A stretch of DNA of 64,000 nucleotides from Clavulina sp. PMI_390 (Eukaryota > Basidiomycota > Agaricomycetes > Cantharellales > Hydnaceae), in assembly GCA_015039315.1 (NCBI GenBank), contig WIDE01000027.1:42116-106115 (forward strand), read 5' to 3'. Positions within the stretch are counted from its first letter, which is position 1. The number at the start of each line of letters is the position of its first letter. The notes beneath the pieces are model-generated. The model was not told the DNA's origin and made no database searches. It was given only the letters and a program-made list of their open reading frames with translations. This document shows, one piece after another, positions 32,550 to 44,593 of the stretch. Both the position numbers and the translations under genes were made by a program.

Positions 32550-35500
32550 ATGGATCCGTCGCTCCCTCATGAGCTTTCCAGCGAAGATCGCAAACGGCGT
32601 GGTCTCGAGGCAGACAAGCCTGCCAAGCCTGTGACCAAGTCTGCATCCACTCCGTTAGTCACAGTGACATTAGTGCCTGATGAGGACGTTGTCAGCGATG
32701 GCCACCAACCCAGACCAAGGAGTAATCTACTCAGGCGAAGACATCTCCCTGGGAGTGGCCAGGAACGCCGAGCTCGTTTCGCTGCCGGCAGCGACCCTCG
32801 AATCCTATGGCGAAGGCGGTCTACGCCTGAGGAAAAGAAACGCCAAGTCGACGAGTACGAAACAATCTGGAATGATATCACTTTGGTTCGGTATCCCTGT
32901 TGGTTTGAAACTGCGGGCCCATTCCTGATCTCTAGCTTTATCGCGACATTAGGATTTACCCCCACAGCTATCGAAAGCGCACAGTATGTCGCTTTACATA
33001 ATTCCCAAGTCTCCTCTTTAACCCATTGTTTCCTTCAAAAGTCACGATGATCTCTATAGGTGGCGTCATTGGGACAGGGGTGTTCCTAGGGGTCTCTCAG
33101 AGCTTGTATACGGGGGGGCCCTTGGGCTTACTTCTCGGGTATAGCATTGTTGGCACTGTGGTGTATGCGGGCATCATCTCTGTCTCCGAAATTGTCGCTT
33201 GGCTGTGAGTCTAATATCACTCTCCCTTACACCCGCAGGTTCTAATATACTGTCATAGTCCTAGGGTCGGAGGTATGAGAGTTGAGCCCTGACTCGTATA
33301 TATCAGTTTTCCTGAGTTGTGACAAAGGCATTGTCCGTCTCGCTGGACTTTATGTGGACCCTGCTTTCGGCTTCGCAATGGGGTGGAACTGCTGGTATAA
33401 CTGGGCTATTACCTTGCCCGCGGTAAGATAGTCTCTCTACAGAGACCAGGCGTGGATCTGATCGAAACGCAGGAAATATCTGCAGCGACCGTTTTGATGA
33501 ATGATTACTTTGACCCGAAATGGTACGTCTCTGCTTTTTTGTTGGAAACCAAGATCTAAGTTTCGGTTCAGGAATTGGCTTTTCACGTTAGCTATGGCGA
33601 GTAATGACACCTCCGTTTTTTGCCAAAATGATCAATAATCTCGTTTTACTAGTTATCTGTGGCAGTTGGGATCAACTGTTTTGGAGCGCGACTCTACGGC
33701 CGCCTAGAATTTTGGTTCGCCATGGTGTGTCGGATTGTTTTTGTTGCATATCCAAAGTATGCTGTCTGATAGCACAAGTGAAGGGCAAAATCGTGACTAT
33801 TGTAGCTCTATGTAAGGCCATAACACTGCTGTAGCTCAGGGTATTGAGTGCGTTTATAGTGATAGTATCAGCATACCTCGACACCGTTCGTGCACCGCAA
33901 ACCGGGTTCGTGACCCTCCCCCATTGGCTCTTTAACTAGCAAGCGCTGATCGGGCGTGCATTTTTATGGGCCGAATAGCCGCATTGGCTTCCGATATTGG
34001 ATTGAACCGGGACCTTTTGCGCAGTTCAAGGGCGTTCAAGGAAATATTGGGCAATTTCTCGGTTTCTGGACGGTGCTCATTCAAGCATGCTATTCCTTCT
34101 TCGGTGTGGAGGTGCCAGACGTAGCTGGTGGCGAGGTGATAAATGCATCAAAGGTTTGTGATTGCTTATCCTCAAGAATACGCTCGTTCGGCTTAGGAGA
34201 TTGCGACAGAACATTCCACGTGCGATTCGGCGCATCTGGATCAGAATGTGAGCTGATCATCCTAACCCCCGCCTTCGGCGTGTCGCTCATTTGCTCCAAG
34301 TTTGCTATTCTATGTTTTAGCCGTTTTCGCTGCCGGATTATTAGTGCCGCACAATGCATGCGAGCTTTATCCGGCTGGAAACGCTCCCTGCATCCCGTAC
34401 CTAACAGCTGTCGATGATACTGAGCAGTCAAATGGGCACAAGTCGATAGCCTCTCCGTAAGTGCTTCGCGCAAAATTATATTTTCGGGTTTTGAATCCTT
34501 TTTGGGCTCCTAGCTTCATTATCGCACTTCGAAAGGTTGGATGGGTGGGAGTAAGTACTCAATCATGTGGTAATTTGTGTTATTTTATTTAAATATTTTC
34601 AGTTATCACACGTTGTCAATGGAGCCTTTGTCGCATCAGCATGGAGTGCAGCAGCATCGGATGTCTATATTTCCAGCAGGTATCACTAACTATCCGGCAT
34701 TTGTTCCAAGTCTCTCGAAGCATACTAAATCCTGCGATTCGTGGCTGGTCCCGATCCCATTTAGATATATGTTCTTTCTTGCCCGTTGCGGCCATGTTTG
34801 GCCAGTTTGCGGAAGACTCTTTCGCCACAAGAAACCGAGCACGGACGATCCCCCATGGATCAAAACACCGCCGCCACAAGGCGACTCCGAAACTTATGCA
34901 AATGATACCATGGAGCTTGGATTGGTCCAACCTGCTGTAACTACTCCAAACAACACCGACATCCACCACACAGCTCCCAACCCCACTTCCGGTGAGGATA
35001 ATAGCACCCATCCGGTCTCTACGGGAGATAACGATCCCCGAAGACGCCTCGGCTTCACCAGACACCCCAGCTTCTCGACACTAGCTGTCCCCCCTCAAAC
35101 ATATCATGCCCCTGGACGCGAACGGTTACGCCCTCGCGCATCATCGGTGACTTCTGAATCGTCTGCCCCGCCTTCATCTGATGAAGAGGAGACTGACGTG
35201 GAATCCGAAAAGGAGGACGGTGCAGACGCGTCGGCGCTTTCGGATCCTGAAGGTATTGAGAGTCCTATCGAGTGGAGAAGGCGACACAGGTATCGATATG
35301 ACCCGCCCAAAACCGTTCCATGGGTGGTAGGTTTATTTTTTGTTATTATTATCAAGATCAGTGCTATCATGCATCTGAGTGACTTTCCAGGGCGTTATGA
35401 TCTCCGGACTTGTTGGTTGCCTAGCATTCATTGGCACAGAGACCAACAAGTCGTCGAGTGCGACCGCAGCTGCCGCAGCATGTGAGTTTTAACGCCACTC

Positions 35501-36340
35501 AGTGATAAAAGTGACCACAAATCGATGTTCGATCTCCATATACTGCAGTCAACTATTTGAGTGCGATGTCTTCAGTCACGGCATTATTGAGCTGGATCTG
35601 CATGATGATAACGTATCTTCGCTGGTACTACGGATCTCTACAAGCGCTCAAACGGGATGATTTCAAGGGAACAAAGGATGCAGAATTCATCCTCAAAAAT
35701 AGGAGATGGTGGCAGCCCTGGGTGAGCAGTCCAGCATTCATATTGATCCTTTCCATAGACTCATACATTACGCCAGACCGCAATATATGGCGTATTCATG
35801 TGCTGTCTGATCCTGATTTCTAATGGAGTGTAAGTATATTGAATTCGTCACTGACCTACCAGTGTAATACTAAACCATTGAATCAGGAGCGTATTTTATA
35901 ATAGCACACAGTGGATCATCGGTAGGCTATCCGCAAGCAGTAAAACTGATCATGAGGTAATGAAACCATTTCTAGCCACTTCGAAGTGCGACTTTGCTCC
36001 TCGTCACGAGCCTGGGGGGATCTCACCTATCGCCAAATTCATAACATCATATATCCCCATCGTGAGTTTAGTGGCTCCGTACCGCTTCACTCTAATGAAC
36101 ATTCCCCCGAATCTGCAGCCACTCTTCCTCCTGATGTTCTTGTCATACAAGCTTGTTCAACAGACAGAATTTAGGACATTTGACCAAATGCCTTTTGTTG
36201 AAGGCTTGCATCACTCGGATGACAATGAAGACGTCTATGACGAAGATGAGGAATATTACAATCGACCGATTCCTCGCCATTTGTCGGTCTGGAGACAGGC
36301 TCGGTTTGTCATCGGGAAATGCTGGTATAATATCTTCTAA
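32550..36340 (+). CDS. Amino-acid permease 2 (APC/YAT-type) with loop insert
   Basis: Tandem paralogue of permease 1, with the same N-terminal plan (RRRSTPEEKKRQVDEYETIW then DLPPQLSKAH) and the same exon order. Core motifs read by splicing are ITMISIGGVIGTGVFLGVSQ, GIVRLAGLYVDPAFGFAMGW, VAVGINCFGARLYGRLEFWF, GKIVTIVAL, EPGPFAQFKGVQGNIGQFLG, SFFGVEVPDVAGGEVINASK then NIPRAIRRIWIRM, YVLAVFAAGLLVPHNACELY, and YISSR-YMFFLARCGHVWPV. The insert (about 34820-35300, Ser/acidic-rich) precedes KTVPWVGVMISGLVGCLAFIGT. The ending is FITSYIPI, LSYKLVQQTEF and an acidic tail, with stop at 36340. No disabling change was found. Confidence 0.88.
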
Positions 36341-37583
36341 GCTTAGCTCGCAGCTATTGTGCTTTAGTAATCCTGTTCAACTTGAACAAGTGTATCTCTA
36401 CTATCCGTCAATTTGGTCTCATTTCACCGCAGCTTCGTATTCACGTTGCAGTTCTGTGGTAGCGCAAAACTGCTCCTTTTTTCTTCGTTTTGCTTGCGTC
36501 TCGCATAGATGATAGTTCTAATACTGCAAGCATTCTGCCTTCAATTTGCGAGCGTATTGCCTCTGAGACCCTGGCGTGCGTAAAGGAGTGTTCAGATTCT
36601 TTTGGAGTCCTTTCCCTCCATATGGTCGCGATCTGTTTCTTTCCGTCAAAGATCGGCGAAAACATGGGGCCAAATCATTCTGCTAGAGTAAGGTCATAGC
36701 ATGAACTAATCAGGGGACAAAAAAATTGTTCTCACATACACGCGCGCGCTCGACCACCGAAAACCACCAGAAGAAAAGGCGAAGAGATAGCAGTACAGCG
36801 TGACAGTCCCGGAATTCCGACTGGGGGGCTGATTAAATCTCTCATCAACCATCTAGCTGTTCAGCAATTACAACATCCGCATCATGAGCAGTAGATTGTG
36901 GCTGGCGTCTATTTATTCTTCCCAGATTCTCAACCGCTGTGAAATTTGAACTCAGACCTGTGGCACCACCCAGCCTTTACCCTACCATGCGGCTTGAAGC
37001 TAACTTGCCCCTGGGATTCTTTGTCTCCTTGTTGTCGTGATGAAACGACCGCCAATACAGTTCGAGGTTCACGGATAAACGATTCTTGGGCGTTCGAAAT
37101 TGCGATATGATCCACAAAGGCTGCACAATTGATTCATGCTCGTAGGCTGACTATATGGTTCTGTCATCGCTTGATGAACGGGGGGCTACATTCTCATGAT
37201 CATCATTCTTCCGGAGTTGAAGGTCGCCCCCACAGTAAATTTTACGATTGAACGAGCCTAGACCTCAACTAAATCAAATGGAGCTTACAAATCGTCGCTA
37301 TTGTGGGGTGGGGAGTACAGTATAAATAATCTAAATAGCGGAAATTGGGGCTATTATCCAAGCAACCCTTGGGACATATTTTAAAGAATTACAAGGATTA
37401 ATGCAAGCAATTCAAATGCTCATATTAGAGTCCAACCGAAAGGGAGGTATATCATGGCAGACAATCATAATGTGATAGGCGCAGCAGCATAGCGGCTCGC
37501 CATTGTAGATCCCCCTGCGCAAGGAGACCGATCCGCAGCTGCTAAATACTTTGCTGGAGTTGAGCAGAAATTCGCGATAACTC
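36341..37583. other. Convergent intergenic region
   Basis: 1.24 kb between the 3' ends of permease 2 (plus) and membrane protein B (minus). Short frames only; no recognisable domain, RNA or repeat. Confidence 0.55.
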
Positions 37584-39708
37584 TTAATTGGATGGCAGAG
37601 GCAAAGAGTGGAGGGTGATGCCAGGCGAGACAGAAGAACTACTGTCCTCATCCCCTCCAGGGGTCCGCAGAAGGGGAGTGTTTGAGTCTGTACGAGCATG
37701 CATATCTGTATATTCAGCATCGTCGTCCCCGAAAGGAAGGATGGGTTCAGTGGTAGAGTAATATGAACAATCGGACATGGCATAAACTCACGAGAGGGTC
37801 TGATCAATTCTTCGTGCCTTCTATGATATTGTTCCCGCATTGAGGTTGGTGGATACAGTCGATTATGTATAATGTCCGCCAAAGCCCAGCAGGGAGCAAG
37901 GGCGAAAAGCACGGCTGCGATCTTCAACGAGGCCGTGTGATGTCTGTCACTCATACGCTCTTGGTGAATGCCGGAAGAATAGCGAAACTGACCTGTCCAA
38001 ATCCCCAAGGTGACCCTGTACGAATCAGGCAGTTGTAGTATAGCTGCAGCTCAGAAGCTGCGAATGAAATAATCAAGGAGGAAAATAGTTGGATGAGATG
38101 ACAAAACTAGCCGCGCAGGTATAGGAGAAATTCGACATACACACAACGAAAATGATAACCACCAACATCGCAATTAAATTAGCCAGCCATATCCCTGAAT
38201 CCATCGTACAAATCCTACGCTTCTTGTCACTCTTTAGGAGAAAAGGAGGGGCCATAAACCTCCAAATAAATTGTAGTGCTCTTCTCAGCCGCCTTAGGGT
38301 AGAGCCAACAACACGCCGGAAAGACTGTGGGATGATACGGTGGAGGATTTTGGCCGCGGCCGACGGAGTGCGCCTCGTCATCCTCAGTGAAGCGGCTGGA
38401 TCGCCAGAGGATTGGACCGGTGCGGGCATGTCAACGTCGGTTAAGGTGGCACGACGAGATAACGAAAGACGCCAATAGTCATCATCACTAATCTCGCTCG
38501 CCCGCAGCACGAGTAACACGACATATGCCGTGGGCCAGAATAGGCAGAAAGCTAGCCAAGCGGGCCATATTATGATGGAGGCAGTGTAGTGTGTTTGTTG
38601 GGAAGGAAGCCCTGTCGAGTTGGTCAAGTTGGTCCAGCCGCGGATCTTGGATACTTTGACGCGGTGAAGGAAGATGAATAATGTCGTTTGGCCGTTGCAC
38701 CAAGGCTGGCTATATCTGGGCGAGACGAACATGTAGACCGCCCAGACCCATTGTAAAAGGACTTGGGCCAAGAGTGAAAGACTGAGGATACCGCGGCCGG
38801 TTACAGTGCGATGACGTTTGTGAGGAAGAGCGGCGCCGTTAACGGCAGTCAATTCATGGCTGGCGACCGCAGGCTGTGAGCTATATCCATTGTCAGAAGG
38901 TGCAGCGTGGGTCTCCTCAAAGGGGAGCTGGTGGTGGTATGGGTCGGGCAAGGGGAGGTGAGCAGTCAAAGGTGATCTGCTAGAGCCCTCAGACCCGTTA
39001 TGCATCCCATCAGCAATGGAAAGTCGGCTACTATTGGGATCCGGAGTCGAGGGCCCCGGTCGAGGCTCTGTATCCTTAGGTGGGTTGGAATTCGATACCG
39101 CAGAGTTCGGTGACGAAGATTGGGTCAACGAATGCCGTGACCGAGGTGATTGCCGCCAAATATCACTCATTGGAGCAACTGCTATGGATGCAACAGATGA
39201 CAAGGTGATGAAGCTTGCAGCACCGATGGATCTAATGAGACGACAATGGGATTCCTCAAATTGACCTGGACCTACTTGAGAACCAAGACCGCGTCATGTA
39301 ACGTCATATTTTGACGAGATTTCTGCAGTATTGCCGCGGAGACGAGGGCTACTGTCAGAATCGCACCACTCCAGCAGCCTGTTTGGACAAGAGAGAGAAG
39401 AGCATGAACTGAAGCACTAGAAGAGATGATTGGCATAGCGCACCTCCAGCAGAGTCTTTTAGGTCCTCTGCCAATAAAACAAACAGCACTAAGAAGAAGA
39501 AGCGCTTAGGGAAGCGCGGATACACAAGGAGGATGTACTAAGCACCATTGATAGCAGCTTGTGCATAGAACCCAATGCGTACGCCAAGCCCAGTGACGTC
39601 TGGGTCAGTGCAGATGCCTTGACAGGCGCTGAGGCATGATGCAGCACAATAGTTCGCAGCTAATGACGAGTTCGACTGTATTAGGCTATAAGATGATGGA
39701 CACTTCAT
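37584..39708 (-). CDS. Seven-span Cys-rich membrane protein, copy B
   Basis: The ATG at 39708 gives MKCPSSYSLIQSNSS, then NYCAASCLSACQGIC and DPDVTGLGVRIGFYAQAAI. Exons continue with VLFVLLAEDLKDSAGG, CWSGAILTVALVSAAIL, MTLHDAVLVLK, FITLSSVASIAVAPMSDIWRQ, a Ser/Pro/His-rich loop, RTVTGRGILSLSLLAQVLLQW, IIIWPAWLAFCLFWPTAYVV, a basic loop, SGIWLANLIAMLVVIIFVV and SELQLYYNCLIRTGSPWGFGQ. The last parts are IAAVLFALAPCWALADIIHNRLYP and a tail with TPLLR and SPGITLHSLPLP, stop at 37584. It has the same topology as copy A and is closer to copy C. It appears intact and is head-to-head with permease 3. No function is recognised; the pairing suggests a transport-related or sensing role (inference). Confidence 0.7.
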
Positions 39709-40487
39709 TGTGGCGACATACCAACAAACCTCCCTGCTGAAAACCTGTCAAGTAGTCTTATATGCTGGGAAACTCGAAATAAATATGCGTCTCGTGTTTG
39801 GCATCTGAGGAGTCAGTGAAGTAGGTTCAGCCTAGGAGTGTGGTAGCGCAGCTCCATGTGGGTAATTGACGCCCCGCAGCAAGATCAGCCCACACATGTC
39901 CGCGGTTCCCTGGGGTAATGCCAAGGCCATGGTGATGAGGCCACAGGGAGGAATGAACAGATAATGGGCGCTAATGTATGTGCCTTATCAGTTATATTTA
40001 GTCTCCTCTTCCCAGCGTCTCCTTTGGTTCCCAGATTGGTCACGGGAGCAAATCCGCACCCAATTCCCCAGGGCCTCCGGGCCCGAGAGCCGTGTTCTTC
40101 TCGCCTCCCAAATTGCGTAGTAGAAGCAGTGCGTGGCCTGCTGAGGACCTGCTTTGGCCACGGCAACATTTTACATTATCACAAGGCTTTATGTTCCGCA
40201 GAGGTCGCCTTCGCGGTTCGATAAGATTCTGCTGCGATTGTGACGTGTTGGACGATATCTCTATTCAGCTCTTTGTAGGCTGCGCCATGAGCGAAATAAA
40301 GATAAAGAAGAATTAGAATACACTTCCTTTATCAAGGAGCATGTTACCTCCACTGAATGGGGGAGACACGCCGCTACAGTCGCGACCAAACAGGCTCTTA
40401 GAAGCAGTTATTCGATCAGGAGGATAGGATCTCGCCCTTTCCTCCCCTACATCGACATATCTCCACGCCACATTGCAAGCACTCCTC
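39709..40487. promoter_or_regulatory. Divergent promoter, module B
   Basis: 779 bp between the ATGs of membrane protein B and permease 3. Three blocks recur in the same order and at similar distance from the membrane-protein ATG in module C: AGGAGTCAG (39808-39816), TGCCAAGG (39919-39926) and TTCCCAGATTG (40028-40038). GATA-type sites AGATAA (39959-39964) and TTATCA (39985-39990) are present. Confidence 0.5.
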
Positions 40488-43400
40488 ATGACATCTCTAG
40501 TACACCAGAGGAGCCTTTCTTTCAATGACCAGCACTCTTTGATTGTGGATGACGACGCAAACGGTGGTCCACTGACGCAGGGACCTCAACCCCACAGACG
40601 ACAACGTGCACCACAACCTTCCCAAGACGGAGCACATGCTTCGTTAGCCGAATCACCAGCACCCCTTCAGCGGAGCATGTCTTTGCAACAGGACGTCGCT
40701 TACTATCAACAGATTCGTCTCCAGACACTCAGTGTGAGCCTCCAGCTTTCCCATGCAATAATTTCAGTCCTTGGTTTGCTGTCATGGAAAGGGTTCTAAC
40801 ACGTTTATAACTCATCCATATGTAGAAACTTCCTCCTCAGCTTACTAGATCTCAAAGTACGCGAATTGCTTTGGTCATGGCAATCAATATGGTCATTCAA
40901 GCCCGTTACCCTTGCGTATCCTGGCCTTTTAGTTAGTATGATATCCATTGGCGGCATCATTGGCACTGGCGTCTTCCTTGGTATAGCCCAAAGCCTCTAC
41001 ACTGGTGGGCCTCTAGGGTTACTCTTGGGATATTCGATTGTTGGCACAATGGTATTTGCCGTGGTGGTTTCCGTTGCAGAGATTGTTGCATGGCTGTTCG
41101 TTTCTCAAGTGGTCATTTTGGCTTGATTTCTGAGCTGACACTGTCCATGTGTCTAGTCCCAGTGTCGGAGGTGGTAAGTCTGAAACCCAGCGTGCGATCT
41201 TCAATATGACTCATCAAACCTTTCTCCAGGGATTGTTGCTTTAGCAGGTCTATATGTCGACGAGGCTCTCGGTTTTGCGATGGGCTGGAATGCTTGGTTC
41301 AACTGGGCTATCATCCTTCCAGCTGTGAGCACTTCGTTTCTTGCTAGTGTAATTCAATCATCAACTGAATTTTGCTGTGGTTCAGGAAATTAGCGCCGCT
41401 ACGGTGCTACTGAATGAGTATGCCAAACACTCGTAAGCCTTCTGTTATAGCGTGTGCCACGGAAGGATCACAATCTGATGCGAGAGGATAGCAATATATA
41501 TTTCATATCCACCATTGTAAGTGGCGCGGCGCTGTGGTAAAGGAGAGCAAGTTTCGTCTAATGGCTGGCTCAAACAACTTACAGCTGGCGTTTGCGGTCA
41601 TTATTAACTGTTTTCCCGCACGTGTCTATGGGCGAATGGAATTCTGGCTTGCTGCGGTATGGCAATTAATCACCAAAACCCCCGCCGAACCAATACTTAC
41701 CGGCACTTCCCTTATCCAAAGGGGAAGATTGTCACGATCATATCTCTTTGTAGGCCCAAACCTTTCTATGCCAAAATACCCTGGACACTAATTCAACTCT
41801 TAGTGATTCTGTCCATCTACCTTGTCAGCGGGCCTTCTATCGACGTAAACTACTCTTCGGATTCCCATCTCGCGGTGTCCGATTTGCCATTGTACACTAG
41901 CCAAAGTGAAAGCAACTCGACACACCACATTGGGTTTCACTACTGGCGACATCCTGGCCCGTTTGCGCAATTCAAAGGCGTTGAAGGACCCCTCGGCAGG
42001 TTCCTCGGATTCTGGACTGTCCTCATTCAAGCTTCCTATGCTTTCTTCGGTGCAGAGGTCCCAGGTGTAGCAGGTGGAGAAGTGATGCGACCGACTAAGG
42101 TATTTTCATCTTAATACCTCGCTACGAAAAGCGAAGTTCCGCTTTATTAATTTGTGTCCTCTCCTCATCAATCTGATTCGGTTAGAACATTCCAAGGGCA
42201 GTTCGACGGATCTGGATAAAAATGTCAGCCTTATCGCCAGGCCAATTACGAGACTTATCTCACGCCCAACTGATGCAACCGCTCTCTCAACAGCTTGCTA
42301 TTCTATGTACTCTCCGTATTCGCTGCAGGGCTCCTTGTGCCTCATAATGCCTGCGAACTCTATCCCTCCAACAGCCAGAGTTGTGTCTTGTATCTACCCG
42401 ACAAGAGGAATAACTCATCGTCAACTTCTCCATCTGGTAAGGAGTATAAATCATTATCATCACCGTAAGCTTCGCCTAAATATATACCCATCTTTTGTTA
42501 TGATGCTGAGCTTGTATGATGTTCGGTGACTCTCTAGTTTCGTTATTGCGCTTAACAAGATTGGATGGACGATTGTATGTTCGCCCAGTTGCACAGTCGT
42601 GAGTCCCCACTAACTGCTACCCAGGTCGCTCGCGTCGTGAGCGGTGCGTTCATTGCTTCAGCATGTAGCGCAGCGACGTCTGATATTTATATCTCAAGTC
42701 GGTATGTGTCAATCCATCCTATCAACCTCCATTCCTTCAAGTGAAACTCATTTTGGTCGCGTTAATGTCCGCTCGTACGACGGCAGTTACTTATTCTTTC
42801 TTGCCGAGTGTGATCACGCGCCAAAATTCTTGGGATATGTTTGGGGATCGGAGCCTCCCCGAACACCGAATTTACCAGATGGCTGCACGGATGAACGATA
42901 CGAGCTATCAGAAATCTTCACATTGAGCGCCCTTGACGGTATATCGAACAATAGCTCGACTGTTCTGAACGACGCTATAACCACCGCACCTGCATCACAA
43001 GCGGCAGGGGTTCAAAGCTCTCCACGTGAGCATAATGGTAGCATACATCTTAGTGTGCCTCCTCGTCATAGCACGCGTCGCGCTAGCGGGGTGTCAGGAT
43101 CTTCTCTCGCGGACTCTGTCCAAAGTCGAGCTCCACTTGCCCCAGGGGACCATGAATCAATGGGCACCCCCCGACAATGGCGAAACCGCCCGCCAAGAGA
43201 AGAAGTCCCAAAATCGAAAGCAGTGCCATTAATGGTGTGTACTCCCTTCCCTCGGGAATAAACTAATTAATTCTCGTGCCTGAACGAATTTGAGCGCAAT
43301 AGGGTGTGATTGTGGCAGGCATTGTAGGCTGTCTTGCATTCATAGGGGCCCGAACTGATCAAATGGGAGAAGCGACCAAAGCCGCGACAATATGTGCGTC

Positions 43401-44280
43401 CTCCCAGCTCGAACGTAGATCCCTTATTAAATAGCTCTATCTTGCTGCTCATGTAGTCAATTATCTCAGCGCAATGGCCTCTATTAGCGCCATGATGAGC
43501 TGGATTGGCATGATGATTACATACCTTCGCTGGTACTATGGCTCTAAACTAGCGCTCAAGCGTGAGGATTTCCGAGGAACTGATGCGAAGAAGGCCATCG
43601 AAAGAAATAGACCATGGTGGCAGCCTATGGTGAGGTGTTTCAGTCCGCTTGAAGTCGAGGGAGCTCTTGTTCTGAGGCCGACTTTGGCGACTCTAGGTGG
43701 CAATCTACGGTCTGGTGATGTGTTGCATCGTCCTCATTTTTAATGGGTGGTAAGCTGATCTGGTTTCCTTACTAAGCTTTGCCTGTAACTGAGCACTACT
43801 CCATTCAAAAGGAGTGTCTTTTACAACAGCACCCAGTGGATAATTGGTGGGCATCCCCTTTTACGTTTGCGACGTCGTCTTTGAGATATTATATTAAAGA
43901 GTGTTATTGTAGGTACCCAAGACTGCAGTGACTTCCATGATGATCAAGAGCCTGGGGGGGTGTCGACAGTAGCTAAGTTCCTCACTTCATACATTCCTAT
44001 CGTGAGTGTGGGTTCTCGTCATAATCGCCGCAGATATTTTGCTGAGAGCGCCGGTAATGACTTTTATCAGCCGTTTTTTGCGCTGATGTACTTAGGTTAC
44101 AAGCTAGTGCATCGCACACGATTCGTACGGCGTGACGACATGCCTTTCCAGCCCGATATGCACCCAAAGTTCGACGACGGTTATGATATTGATCAGTATT
44201 TCAATCAAGAGCCTCATCCTGACATGTCGAGATGGGAAAGAGTGGAGTTCTATATTGGGAGGATGTGGAACAAATTTTGA
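40488..44280 (+). CDS. Amino-acid permease 3 (APC/YAT-type) with loop insert
   Basis: The ATG at 40488 gives MTSLVHQRSLSFNDQ and LQRSMSLQQDVAYYQQIRL, an N-terminus shared with permease 4 but not with 1 and 2. After LPPQLTRSQ the core begins: VSMISIGGIIGTGVFLGIAQ, GGPLGLLLGYSIVGTMVFAV, GIVALAGLYVDEALGFAMGW, EISAATVLLNEYA, FAVIINCFPARVYGRMEFW, HPGPFAQFKGVEGPLGRFLG and SYAFFGAEVPGVAGGEVMR. The loop YFFLAECDHAPKFLG-type segment is followed by an insert of about 130 residues (42850-43230) before the next membrane helices (IVAGIVGCLAFIG, NYLSAMASISAMMSWIGMMI). The end is FLTSYIPI, YLGYKLVHRTRF and a tail with stop TGA at 44280. It appears intact. Confidence 0.87.
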
Positions 44281-44593
44281 TGGACTTGATGGGTAGATTG
44301 GTGGCATGAAAGTAGCTAGGTCCGACCTCGGCGCTGGCCTCCTATCTGGATTGCCACCGCCAAATACTGGAATCCTCGTGAAGGGAATTTATGAGGACAG
44401 TAACTTCAGGGTGATTCTTCGTTGATAAGTTACAATAGCAAGCAATAGATTGAATTTATGGTAGTAGGCCTCAACGGGGGCGGTATATTGGGTCTAGTTG
44501 CAATAACATAATGTTTTCAAAAAAGTGCGAAGCTTGGTGCATTGAAAGTTGACCCATGACTACATGTCCCTCAGCAGAGCACGAGTTTAATGG
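44281..44593. other. Convergent intergenic region
   Basis: 313 bp between the 3' ends of permease 3 and membrane protein C. Nothing recognisable. Confidence 0.6.

Noticed and set aside
36720..36760. CACACACGCGCGCG-like stretch as Z-DNA or microsatellite
   Set aside because: Too short to support a claim.
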